Assembly: GCF_000006565.2 (NCBI RefSeq)
Contig: NC_031480.1
Coordinates: 3,321,529 to 3,385,528 of the forward strand
DNA from: Toxoplasma gondii ME49
Lineage: Eukaryota; Apicomplexa; Conoidasida; Eucoccidiorida; Sarcocystidae
DNA length: 64,000 nt
Direction of reading: 5' to 3'
Shown: positions 1-11,139 of the stretch, piece after piece
Position numbering within the stretch: the stretch's first letter is position 1
Layout of the letters: the number at the start of each line of letters is the position of its first letter
The notes under the pieces: generated by a model
Told to the model about the DNA's origin: nothing
Database searches by the model: none
The model's input: the letters and a program-made list of their open reading frames with translations, nothing else
Position numbers and translations under genes: made by a program

Positions 1-3000
1 GCGACGCCGTTTCGTGATCCAAGCGAAGGTCGACGATTCGAGGAGACAGAAGTCGAGGCAAGGCGCGCAGAGGAGGAAGATCAAAGACGCGAGATCGAAA
101 GCGAAGTGCTCGAAGTCTACAATCTTCTAGGCAGCGACGTCTGGCGTTTCCTCACCGCGTCATTTGGGCAGGCTTGGAACGAGCTGGAGAGAGAGCGACA
201 TCTCTTCGCGTTTTTCGCCCTTCGCGCGTCTTGTCGGGAAGCCAGCGAGGCAGGTGGAGACGACCGGAGCCGACGGCGGCGCAAACGGAAGGAGGAAGAA
301 GAACTGCCTGATCAAGATGACGCACTCCCTGTTCGCGGCAGAAGGTACGCAGGACTGGCGCCGAGTCGTAGCGGAAAAGGCGTGTGTCTTTTGCAGTTCT
401 AGCATCTCCGGCAAAGACAAAAAACGGTTTGAAGAGGCTAAAAGGGAATCCTTTTGCGAACAAATCTACTCAGAGAATCTCTGTGTGCCTACTGTCCTGT
501 TTTCATTTAGGGAGTTGCACGTTTGTCTCTCGGGTCCACCTGCAGTTTCCGCGCGTGTCTCCCTGCTGTCTCTCTGCATTTCTTGTTCTCTCTGCACCGG
601 GGGACTCTTTCTCTCCTCTCGCCGCTGCTTCCTTCTGTCTGTGCTTGCTACCTTCCCTCTTGGTTCTCTAGCTGCGGCTGCTGGGTGCCGGAACCTTGCA
701 TTCCCAGTTCCTTAAGAGGCAGTGGCTCAGTTGAAACAGAGTCTGTGGCTCTGGACTACTTTTGGTATTCGTCGATGGTTTTCGCCGCATTCTGCAGACT
801 GGAGCTGCCGCTGAAGCTGCTAGTCCCGTGCGTCCACGCCGCCATGGTGGCCTTCGTTGAGAAGCGGCGGCAGGCCAGACAACTAGAAACAGAGGAAACG
901 CCAGGCTTCGCCAGAGAGCCCACAATGTCGCCTCTGATGCCCGAGGAGTCCTCACGCGCCAGTGGTCAGTTGTCCTGTGGTCACATGGCTACACGTGCAT
1001 CTCCCCAAAGATGGATATCAGGCGTAGTCTGGGTTCTGCAAAAGTCAACCCGGACATCCTATCTATGTATATATGCTCTTCATTTCAAGGTTATGCTTAC
1101 ATATATATATGTATAAATATATATATATATATAGATATATATATAGATATATATGTTTATGCATGGAGGGAGAGATAGATGTATATATGTATATATGCTT
1201 GCGGATGGATGGGTTGAGAGATACGTTGGTCGTTACGTTCAGGACAGGTGTGGTCTCCGTGCGTACGGCCCTCGCCTAGCGGTAGGTCTGTGTACAGCAT
1301 ATTCGTAGGTGTCATTTCTGAGGCAACTGGTGTATATAACATTTGTTCTGGTGTTGATGCATTCACAGCTACATCGATATCTGCCTCCTTTAAGCAGGAT
1401 ATCTATCACTTTTTCATGAAGTCTGTATGAGACTTCGAGGCCTTGGATGGGGCAGAATTTCCGTGGCAAGCGATTTACCGGGGCCTCGTTTTCTCTCTGC
1501 TGTGTCTGTTGCTCTGTAGACAAGGTGAGAAGGCAGTCGCATGGCGGAGTGTTTTCCCCCCGGTCAGCTTTGTCTCTCACACCTTCTTCACCCCATTGTT
1601 CTTCAGACAGAGAACAAGGTTCATCGCTGCCGGCGTCTTCCCCGCGTCGGGGGTCCCTCAGTTCCACGACGCGGGAGCCATCGACAGATCCAGCGTGTTG
1701 CGCCCTTTCGCGAGCTTCGCCTCGATCTTCGTCCCCACCCTCCGGCGCCGCATGCGTTCCCTCTCTCTCTGTCTCCTTGTCTCGACCTTCTGCGACTCTG
1801 TCGCTCCCCCTCGTGGAAGAAGTGATGGCTGTCCAGGGAGCGTTGCTCCGTCATCTGCTTTTCTCACCGACTCTGCAGGTGTTCTTGGACGTCTTCGAGG
1901 TGTGGTTTCAGCGCTATGCGTCTCTCTGTTCAGCGTACCAAACGTTTTTCTTCTCTGTCGCGCCGAATCTCTGTCCGCTTCTAGAAGCGTTTCTCCTTCT
2001 CTCCCTAGCAGCTCGACAGGCGGTCGGAAACGCCCTCTCACACGTCGAAGCCGACGATCTCTCGCCACAGTCCGACGCTCACCTTCGTGATGCGCCTGGA
2101 TCGCCGGCTTCCACTTCGTCACCGTCTGTCTCTCTTTCGAAATGTGCACATTCGTCTTCGCGCCCCGAGTCGGGCGAAGCCTCTTTCGGCGACTCCGCGG
2201 TCGCTGCGCGTTTTGCGATTGCCATGCGCTCTGCCTTCTCGTCAGCCTCCTTGTCGTCCTTCTCTCCTTGCCCGGAAAACCAAAGCGATGAAGGTCTTTT
2301 CAAGCGTCAAGGTGTGCCTTTGTCGTTCTTCATCTCCGCCTTCGTGGCGTCCCCAGCCTCGCTCCTGCCGTTGCCTCGAGCCTGGCGAGAGCTGAAGTGT
2401 GCAGCCGAGCTTTTCCAGGGCTCGGCGGAGATAGCTGGCCTCGGAAACGGTTGCTGTGGGCTCCCGAGATATGGGAGCAATGGCCGAGGCTCCTGGCACA
2501 ACGCGGAAGGCCACAACGTTGGAGGCAGTCGCGAGAAGAGACAGGACGGGGCGCTGGACACGCTGGATTCCGGGGGAAGCAAACCGAACGGCGAGGCAGA
2601 GGCGGGAAGCGAAAGAAGCGAGAATTCGAGCAGCCATTCTGGAAAGAAGAGCAGTGAAAGAGGCGAAGAGAGCCTTCCAAAGATCGGGAGCGATCAGCCT
2701 AGGGCAGGCGAGAAACGGCCGCGGCTGGCGAGTAGGCCGACGCTTGGGTTTTCCGATGCCTTTCTCAGTTGTCCGTGCTGTGGAGACACATCCAACTATC
2801 CTCTTCATGTCGCGGCTCGCATGTCCGGTTCGAAAAACGACGCAGAGCGGACGAGGCGGCTTCTCGCCCAGGCGCGGGGGGGGAACGTCGTGGACGCGCC
2901 TCTACCTCTTTCCTGTTCTTCGAGTTCTGCCTCAGAGTCCTTAGAGATGCTCGCGAGACTCGCAGCCCTGCGAGCACAGCGAGGCGAAGAGAAGAGAGTG

Positions 3001-3234
3001 AAAGGCGGCCGCCTCGAGCTTCTCTCTTCCTGGCTTCAAGACGACGAAAGGAGACTCACCCTTGCTAGGTCAAGCGCGGCGGTTGAGAATGCACGCGAAG
3101 GGAGAGAAACAGCCAATTCTGGGAGGGACGGCGACGGCAGCGACGAACAGGCAAGTAGTCGTGTTCAGGCCGGGCCGCTGCATCTCCTGCTCCAGGCTGT
3201 CGACTCCATGACCCGTGAGATGTTGCTCGCTTGA
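1..3234 (+). CDS. Unrecognised protein, 3' part (5' end outside window)
   Basis: This is the C-terminal part of a multi-exon gene; I do not recognise the product. The frame is open from base 1. Exons 1-344, 708-964 and 1607-3234 join with agreeing codon phase: donor GAAG/GTACGC, acceptor CATTCCCAG, donor AGTG/GTCAGT, acceptor TTGTTCTTCAG. They give 742 visible residues and a stop. If the first donor is not used, the frame would end at 402, but the double phase match argues for splicing. The protein has a basic stretch (DDRSRRRRKRKEEEE) near residue 90. Hydrophobic, probably helical segments follow around LPLKLLVPCVHAAMVAF and in the third exon around LLRHLLFSPTLQVFLDVFEV. After these come long Ser-rich low-complexity stretches and a short CPCC motif. 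The helical blocks could belong to an alpha-solenoid or gamma-tubulin-complex-like fold, but that is a guess. The second intron carries a TA microsatellite. Confidence 0.6.
1100..1158. repeat. (TA)n microsatellite with GATA interruptions
   Basis: Imperfect TA repeat broken by TAGATATA units, inside the second intron of the first gene. It resembles the TA tracts found in other introns and spacers of this window. Confidence 0.85.
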
Positions 3235-5245
3235 AGGAAGCCTCAGGGCACTTTAGAATTCGATATTGGGAATCAATGCTCTGCAAAACAACATGTCAGG
3301 TTTCCTTTTGTGCGACTACCAGGACACGTTTTGTTTGTGTGATTCGTACAGGAGGCGAGGGGGCTGTGGTTTAGCACGCGAGAATGAGACTCTTTGCGTT
3401 CATCGCGCCTGCACGTTGCTTGTGTTTCCCTGTGTCTTTCCTCGTTCTCGATTCTCTGCGCTTGTAACTGTCTTGTTCTTCTCTGGGGTTTTTTCCCTGT
3501 GATCTCAATCGCGGCTTTCGCGACGCAGCGGAGGAATTCAAAAGAGGGGTTTGAACGTGGTGTGGTTCTGTCAAGTTTTTCTGCGCGTTCACTCCTCTTT
3601 CTTTGTCGGTGGTTCTTCTGTAACTTTCTCGTCCTTTGCGTATCATCGGCGACCGTGTATCACTTTGCTGACTCTGTGTCGCTGGAATTCGCGGCTGTAT
3701 TGTATGTGCACTGACAGCGTTATGTTTGTGTTGTGTGCGAAGTAGCAAACCGAAGTGTGTCGCTGTTTCTTCAGTATTATTATGGTAGAATCTGACCCTT
3801 TTATGAAGTCGGTGCCATTTTCTCCTGAGACAACACAGAGCTCCGTACTGCCACATTTCTCCCAGTTACATTTTTTCCGAAAGCCTGTCTCGGCACACGT
3901 GAACGAATCTAGTCACCAGCCTCAGGACAGTCAAGGCATCACAACCTTACATGCTTAACTCCTCGACGTAACCTAAGTGCGTTCTGATCGGTAATCAGGA
4001 TTTCTATTGTAGAGCGTATGTCACAGCTATTGACACCCGGTGGGTCTCATTTGTGCATTTCGTTTGCAAAATCATGTAGGATTTGTCTCCGCTTAATTCA
4101 GAAAGATATTTCGGCCATTATGACACACATCCTTCCAGGACTCCCGCAGCTTTACCCATCCTTCCCCCGCAAAAAGGTGTTACCGGTGGAAACCCGGCTT
4201 ACGGCGGGATTAGCCAAAACGCCACGATCGAGAAGTGTTTTTTCTATGGCACGCGACGAACCCAGTTCGGTTGAACCACAGACGCTCCTCTGGCGCCTCT
4301 GCGGCTCTTCCAGTTTCCACTTTTCTTTTAGCATCATGCAGTTACCACACAGAAATTGCGTCAACGACTGTCTCACTTCGTTTTGTGTATCGACGAAATC
4401 GGTGCTTTAAATATGATACATGGTACAGTGTGCTACAGCTGGGGGGACCACTGATAGAGCAATGCTATTCTAATGAATCGCGGAGTGCCCGAACTATAAC
4501 CCGTTGTTCAACGTGGTAGAGACTTCGGTTAAGTGGCTGCGAGCGTGGGTGTTAGTCCCTCCGATCCACTGGAGTCCCCTAACGAAGACAAGGCCTCTTC
4601 CGCGTTCGTTAAAATCGGTTCCTGGCCATTCCCGGTGGTGATTCACTAACAGTGCAAATCTTACATTCGACTTCCTAAATCGCAGTGACACTCTGGTGAG
4701 AAACAAGGATCACGACAAACCAGCAAGCGTTCTTGTAGAATGGTCCTTCTTAGTTCACGACAGCGGAACCTGCTACAGGGGAAGGGGAGAAGTTGCTGCC
4801 GCCTGGGCAACGATAATGGGAGTCTAGCTAGTTACGCTTCCCCGTCGCACACTGGCGCTGATCCCCACAATGCATTGGCTGTTTGAACAACCAGAGACGC
4901 TGACGCGCAGCGAGAGATTCTAAAGTCTCGATGCTGTCCGCAGGGAGCTGTGTATTGGCAAATGAGCAACGTATGTCTGCGAGGCCACAATTATGGCCAC
5001 GGTTATTCATACCATGCAGTTCGTAGCGATGGTGTTCGACGCGCCATGGTTACGAACGCACTAAAGACTCCATTCCATTCAGTAAATCCGAGGCAAATTT
5101 TGGCGTTTCTTGTCGCTGAGACCCCCAAGCGATATTTTGTGTAGTTCGTGAATGTTGATGGCCCCTGAATGTTTACCATGCCTCGCAGATAAAGTAAGTT
5201 TAGGGAGATGCAGGTCTTTCTGCGCAACACCGGGTCGTAGGTACG
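3235..5245. other. Intergenic, no gene seen
   Basis: About 2 kb between two + strand genes. The first few hundred bases are T-rich and probably hold the 3' UTR of the upstream gene. The longest open frames (about 130-160 codons) overlap one another on both strands, show no splice-consistent partners and have no recognisable domain. The right end must hold the promoter of the secretory gene starting at 5246; no core promoter motif could be assigned. Confidence 0.55.
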
Positions 5246-6079
5246 ATGACGGCGCTCGGTTGGCGAGAGCGGGCAGTACAGTGTGTCGTCGCAGTCTTTT
5301 GCACGTGTTGGTATGTGATTGCATCATCAGATGCATCAACCCAAGTTAACAGCCAGGACAGTGTAGAAGCGACGGCGTCTGCGGAACCTCTTCTTGACTC
5401 GGCATTGGGGTGGTTTTTCCCGAAGAAGGTTTTCTTCTGGAACAACGAACCCGGAGTGGATCGTCGGAAAGAGGAGCGTTCTGCAAAGGGGAACGAACAC
5501 GGTAGAGAGGGAGAGGAGAGCAGCGAGACAGAAACAGCATCGTCGATATCGCCTTTGTCGGAAAAGCGGCGCGGGAAGAACGTAGCACGGCCAATCCCAT
5601 TTCAAACGTTTTCAACACAAGCAGAGGATTTGCGTTGGGCGCACTCTCAAGAAGTCGACACTCCACATCTTCGTGGGTGGAGTGTTTCCGACCGGCGCAG
5701 TCAAGACTTGTCTTCCTCGAATGGCATGCGACTGTCTACCGAGGGTGCTGAGGATGATGACTACTTGTCCAGCACCCTGAGGCGTGTACGTCGGCAAGCG
5801 ATCCTGCATCAAGCTATCTCGCGAGCCGGTTTATATGGGGGTGTGGCGCTGGCTGGTACCGCCGCTTTGTTTGGTTTGAGTCGTCACTTCAGGAAAGTGG
5901 CACTTCAGTGGGAGGGCAGGGATAACGTAAAAGCCCGTGGTCTTGGCATCATGTCAGCGGCGATGGGACTCTCTTCTCTGGGGACTCTCCTCGGCGGAGG
6001 CTGGATGTGGGTCAAGAAAATAAAGAAGGCACATGCAATAGCTGCAAAGCAGGCGGAAGAAGAAGCTGATGACAACTAA
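5246..6079 (+). CDS. Secretory membrane protein with C-terminal helix hairpin (dense-granule-like)
   Basis: Single-exon frame of 277 residues. The start has a signal-peptide-like hydrophobic stretch at about residues 10-28 (AVQCVVAVFCTCWYVIASS). A long polar, acidic and Ser-rich region follows (about 40-190), consistent with disorder. Near the C-terminus are two hydrophobic helices, about 194-211 and 232-256, joined by a 20-residue charged linker that starts SRHFRKVALQW. The end is a basic-then-acidic tail. The same hairpin (helix, SR, aromatic/basic linker, helix, LGG then basic residues) occurs in the gene at 17263-18399, so the two are probably distant paralogues. Such an architecture is common among coccidian dense-granule and parasitophorous-vacuole proteins. 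That location is inference, and no enzymatic motif is visible. I found no RRL-type ASP5 cleavage motif in the polar region. Confidence 0.7.
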   Translation: MTALGWRERAVQCVVAVFCTCWYVIASSDASTQVNSQDSVEATASAEPLLDSALGWFFPKKVFFWNNEPGVDRRKEERSAKGNEHGREGEESSETETASSISPLSEKRRGKNVARPIPFQTFSTQAEDLRWAHSQEVDTPHLRGWSVSDRRSQDLSSSNGMRLSTEGAEDDDYLSSTLRRVRRQAILHQAISRAGLYGGVALAGTAALFGLSRHFRKVALQWEGRDNVKARGLGIMSAAMGLSSLGTLLGGGWMWVKKIKKAHAIAAKQAEEEADDN

Positions 6080-7473
6080 CAGCTCGGAGCACACAGCGCT
6101 AGTCTCGTAGGATGATTTTAAAGTTAATGACAATGCAGCGTTCCTGTTCACGAGGAAACAGCTATGAAAACCCCATTCACATGTGACCATGGGGCAGCGC
6201 TCACATCGCCGTGTGAACTAGGTTCCTTTTCCATCACACTTTGCTTGCACTCTTCTTTTTTATGTGTGTCAGTGGACAATGGACATAGTTCCCGCGTGCT
6301 TTTACTCGTCCGTGGAAAGTATCTCCCCGGAAATAAGGATTCCATCACATGAACCGAAATTTGTGGAGTTCTTTTCCTCCCGGTATGACCGCGCATCCCA
6401 TTGCGGCACTTTCTTGATCGTGGCCATTTGTGCCTCAGAAGAGTGCGATTGCACTAATACGGGGAACATGGGGATTTGTGGTAGGAATGTCTGTACGATT
6501 CCTTATTTCCTGTTGGACGAACCAGACGGTGTCGTGGTAACGTATCAGCAAGCTGAGGTACATTTCCGGTTCGGTGTTACGTAAACAATGTGCCGCCCAT
6601 GTAGAACTTCGGTCGTCTGGATGCCTTATTGTGGGACCAGAGGGGCGTACGCCGACGGCCATGAAATCCTGTCTCGGCCAATACGTTCCTTCTGTTAGTG
6701 GCAGCTCGATGGAGCTCACACAAAGGAGCGTTCCGGTACAGTAAGGGTATTAAAGAGGTCGTTTGCTACACCAGAACCTCATGCCTGTTCCACAAACAGC
6801 GAATGCTCGAAATCGGTTCCACCACAGTGTTGGCTGGAACCGAAGCCGCTGCAACTGCCTTGCGGTGAACTGAAACAAGGATGAACGCCGAGGTCCCAGA
6901 GTGAGGGAGGTGCGACAGTACCAGCCATAGGGGGACGTGAGAAGAAAGTAAGACACGGTAGCTGCGTCACACTCGGTACCGATCTTGCCTGAAGCACGGA
7001 AAGACGCACAAACAAAGTTGCGGGAACCGTAAACACGCTGTGGCAACAATTCTTTGCCACCACCGACAACCCCCCCGGTTGACATGGTCCTTCAGCTGCT
7101 CGACCGAATCCACAACTGCCTATTTCACTCTGACTTTAGTGACCACCAGCTGTCTAATCGTCTGTATCGCGAGGCATTCTTCATTCATTAAAACGCCTTT
7201 CGCCTTCACACTTTTCCACTTGTTTTCTAAGCGAATTGAGCGCACCATAAGCAAGAAAACCTAGGATATTCGGGTAGAGAGTGGCGTTTTGGTTCGTGTT
7301 TCTGCCGCCGTCCCTTCCTGTGTTGCTGGTTCACATGCAACCCCTTTTTTTCGTTTCGTCTCGCCACTTCTTTGTACAGGAGAGACCCCGTGTGTTTTGC
7401 ACCTGACCCAGTTCCCTTTTTCTTGTTTTACCGCGTGGCCTGTGCTCAACCTGTGAAACACCGCATTCAGTTC
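6080..7473. other. Intergenic, convergent gene ends
   Basis: About 1.4 kb between the 3' ends of the + strand secretory gene and the - strand small gene. Open frames here are short and overlap on both strands without splice partners. I see no RNA gene or repeat. Confidence 0.5.
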
Positions 7474-8071
7474 TTACATGGGCTGGAACGGAAGACGCGT
7501 GGCGACCGGGTCGTACTCTGCGACGAGACTGGCAATGTGACCCGCCGCCAACTCGCGATCCAGCTCTTGGTGAAACAGTTTCTGCTTCTCTGCGTAGCGA
7601 AGACGGGACTGGAGAGCAACGCTTTCTGTATCGAAGAAAGTCAGGCGCATAGCGCGATACAGGTAATAGCCTGCGTACGCGCAGCAGCCTGAAAAACGTG
7701 GGACGCCGCAAACAGAAAGGGAAACCAAATCCTCCATCCTATGATAGATCGAGATACGTGTTCCGTACACACTAACATCCGGCAGGAGACTGACAGAGTG
7801 AATATCACGATGTCTGTACAGCTTGCATAGAAGTAGCGGTTCCCCGAATTAAACACGGTCCAAGGGTCGTAGGCACAGGGAGAAGTACATGTAGGCATCT
7901 ATAGCGGATGTCGCTCTGGAGACAGCAACGGACGAGCACGGATGGGTGAGATTCCCAGAAATCCGGAATTCAAAAACGTTGCTGTGGCGGGTATGAAATC
8001 GCATCAAAAATCTTACCTGCTCCGACACCAAAGAGGATCGAGTGGGGGACGCTCGGCCCCTTGATGGCCAT
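7474..8071 (-). CDS. Small one-helix membrane protein, 89 aa
   Basis: Two coding exons on the - strand, 8071-8017 and 7688-7474. They join through donor GCAG/GTAAGA and acceptor CCACGTTTTTCAG with matching phase, giving 89 residues. I chose the Met that begins MAIKGPSVPHS. The frame stays open further upstream to a possible acceptor at 8125-8126, so a longer N-terminus (adding ...TKPSCGARLQNFAR) cannot be excluded. One hydrophobic segment (SILFGVGAGCCAYAGYYLY) lies near residues 11-29. A charged, probably helical region (QSRLRYAEKQKLFHQELDRE) follows, with a Pro-containing end. The size, single N-terminal helix and charged tail resemble accessory subunits of mitochondrial inner-membrane complexes. 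No family could be assigned, so this is inference. Confidence 0.55.
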
Positions 8072-8124
8072 ACGGGCGAAGTTTTGCAGACGCGCGCCGC
8101 AGCTTGGCTTGGTAGCGGCACCTC

Positions 8125-8412
8125 CTGAGATGCAAAATGTTTCCAGAGTTTTCCAGCGATAAAAAACGTAACAAACGGACAGGCAAGGGATGAGAAAAAC
8201 GGACTCAGTCATCCCAAAACACCACAAGAAGTCTTCTGTCAGGGTTTCTCCCGCGCGATCTCCGTCTTCAAATCCTCTGCAGATAAACCTCAACCAGTTT
8301 TTGTCGCGTCTGTTTTTCTGATTCTCCCAAAGAAAATACACGCAGCCGATATACACACACCATATGGTGTGCTTTCTAGGAGACTACACACTGTGACAGA
8401 CATATACTTGCA

Positions 8413-8449
<37 letters not shown>

Positions 8450-11139
8450 GCCCGCATATATATGAAAGTGTAGATCAACATGGCAGGCACTGAAACCCTG
8501 AAATGGATGAAGAAATCACTCCCTAATCTACAATTTGTCCCATCTTCGAGCTTTTAGAGCTTTATCCTCAAGCAGACATGACGAGCAGCCGCGAAAAAAA
8601 AACGCGCCGGGAACATAGCCTTGAAACTCGATAACCCATTTATTTGCATACAGCGTCTCTACGCGTTATCCGATATATCTCATCACACAGATTCACAGGG
8701 TATAAGCACAGGAGGAATCCCCTCAATGAAGAACGACATGCACGCCACTTCCTGTAACTTGGACGTACCGTTGGTCGGAGCGCCGTCCTGAAGAGGGGGT
8801 GTCGCCATGATGGGGGGAAAAGACGAAGGAAACACGCAAAAGCGGTAGCGTTAAAACAGTCAGCGGACCCTTGAGAATTTGGAAACGAACGACAAAACAA
8901 CGAAAAGAAAGGGGTGGAATCGGAGATTTTCGCTCAAAATGAGAAACGACTGTCGCCGTAACGACAGAGACGGAGGCAGGAACGAGACAGGGAGGATGCA
9001 GAGTGGCGAGTGTTTGGTGGCAGCAGGAAAGGGAGGGAAGATGCTGACAGCGAGTGCACAGAAAGCAAACAACGAGATCCTAACAGGCAAAATCCGGGAA
9101 AGAATGAGTTGAATTTGGGAACACTGCGACTGCACACTGCAAGGCCTGATTTCCCTTCCACTTTAGGCAAGGAGTGTCTGGCTCCGATGCTCAAATCCTC
9201 CTTCGTGACGGCTTCTACCGAGATACTGTTCCTTGTTTCGAGAATATTTAGTCCTGGAGTCCGCCCCCTCTCTTACACCAGTTCGCCTTTTTTCACTGTT
9301 GCCCCCGTCATCAGGCGCTGGATTTCTCCGTGCATGCTTGGGAGAAGACTTCCGCGGACAGCACAGGGAGAAACGGCTGACGCTCTTGACGCTCACTCGA
9401 GCAGCGTATTGTGTCCGGGTTCGCTGAAAATGAGGAGAGACTGCAAATCCGAAACGGGGTGACCTGGTAGATTTCTGCTTCTCAGTCCGAACAATCTTCT
9501 TGTTCTGGACCTCTGTGTTTTTTTTCTCCAGCCTGTCTCGGTGTTTCTCCTCAGCCGGAACACGTTTCTCGCACATTTGCAAGCAGCAAGAGAACGCGTC
9601 GAGTCTGAAGCAGGCGCGGCAAGGCAGGTCCGTCTGTAGTCGATCTTATATGCTTAGGTTTTCCAGGAAAGCGACGACTTTGGCTAGGAGTCGGAATGAA
9701 CTTTCACGAAGGTGGAAGAAAAGCAGAAAGATGCACTGTCTGGCGTTCTTATCGTTCTTAGTTCAGGCCTGTTCCGCTACCTGTTTCCCTTCCATCGGCT
9801 TCCAGATCTCGCCTGACTGGGCGGCTGACGTGCTCGTGCTCAGTTGGGGGGCGCGACAACCTCTCAGTGATGCGGACGGCACGTGATCTTTTGGTGACTT
9901 TTGCTTCTCTCTGCCATCTTTTACTCTTCCGTTTACTTTCCTGCTAGCCATAGGAACTTCGTTTGCAGTAGCTCCCTCGTTTGATGCCGCTTTTTCTACG
10001 GGACTTCCCGAGGGGTGGGGTCACCGTCCGGCGTCTCGCATCTCGTGCGACGGTTCAGGATAACAGGGACCGCTGTTCATTTCGCCTGTAAAATTCCAGA
10101 GTCTCCATGCCTTTACTTTGGAAGACGAAGGGTTTCCTATTTCTAAGTCAGGGATGGAATTCGACCTGCTGCGTCCGGTTTCCCGGAGCGCTCCGTGCGG
10201 GACCACGAATGTAGCGGTGCCTCAATCAAGGCCAGGAGAGCAAGGCATTCAGACTGTTTTTTCTTGATTCTTTAGCTCCGTCGTATTCGTCTTCTCTTAT
10301 TTCTCTGCTATAGTCTTTGTTTTGTCTTCTCCACTTCTTTACGGGTGCTCTGATAATCGTTTCTAACCACCTTTCCTACCTGTTCCGAACCATTCCCCTT
10401 CTTCGCGGACGCGGTTACAAAAAATTAGGAAATCGGCGAGTTCGTGTAGTCGACGCTCACCTGGTCTTGTTTCCCACCGTTACATCTGTTGTTTTCCTCG
10501 ATCATATTTGAAAAACCTGCACCCCTTTTTATGAGGAAGGATCGGAGTTGCAACCCTTGAACTGTCGTTTTTTTTCCGGACTTTGTCATTACATGCCACT
10601 ACCCCCTACTTTTTTCCGTCATTGGGTGCCCTGTTTTATGTCTCCCATTATGAGCAAAAGCATCGGGATTCTGTATCAATTTCCACGTCCCTCTTAAGTG
10701 ACTCTAGAGGGCTGACAGTGCCGGCGGCGGCTGTTTGTGGAGCTAGCGTCAGCAAAACAGGCGTATTGTGAGGTGTACATACACTGCGAGAGTGTCTATT
10801 TGTCCTGTGCCGATTCCGTCATCTCGTGCATCTTCTATGGTGAAACTCCCCTGTTTTTCAAGCGTTCTCCCTTTTTTTTCAAATGCAGCAACGTGTATGT
10901 ACCGCTGATCTCCATTCTTGGTATAGTCACCCCTCCATTTCGTCTTCCCGTCATCCGGGTGGATTTGTGCGCTTCTGCTGCACATTCGCCGGTGGGAGAA
11001 CGGACCACCTGTGTTGCCGTTGTTTGCCTTTCCTTTGGCATTGCTACTGTATTTAGAGTGTTGTGGTTTGGTGCGGCAGTTGTCTTAATCTCGTGGACGG
11101 CAGCACCACTACTTTGATGGCTTGCTGCTGTTTGGCAAG
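8125..11139. other. Divergent intergenic region, no gene seen
   Basis: About 3 kb between the - strand small gene and the + strand four-helix membrane protein. It contains a TA microsatellite near 8415 and a tract near 8850-9130 that is purine-rich on the + strand. It probably holds both promoters and 5' UTRs, perhaps with a non-coding first exon of the small gene. Frames of up to 174 codons here overlap on both strands and have low-complexity composition. Confidence 0.5.
8415..8448. repeat. (TA)n microsatellite
   Basis: About 17 perfect TA units, upstream of the - strand small gene. Confidence 0.9.

Noticed and set aside
9163..9582. - strand frame of 139 codons rich in Arg, Lys and Ser
   Set aside because: Overlaps an equally long + strand frame, lacks domains and could not be linked to the small gene at 7.5-8.1 kb.
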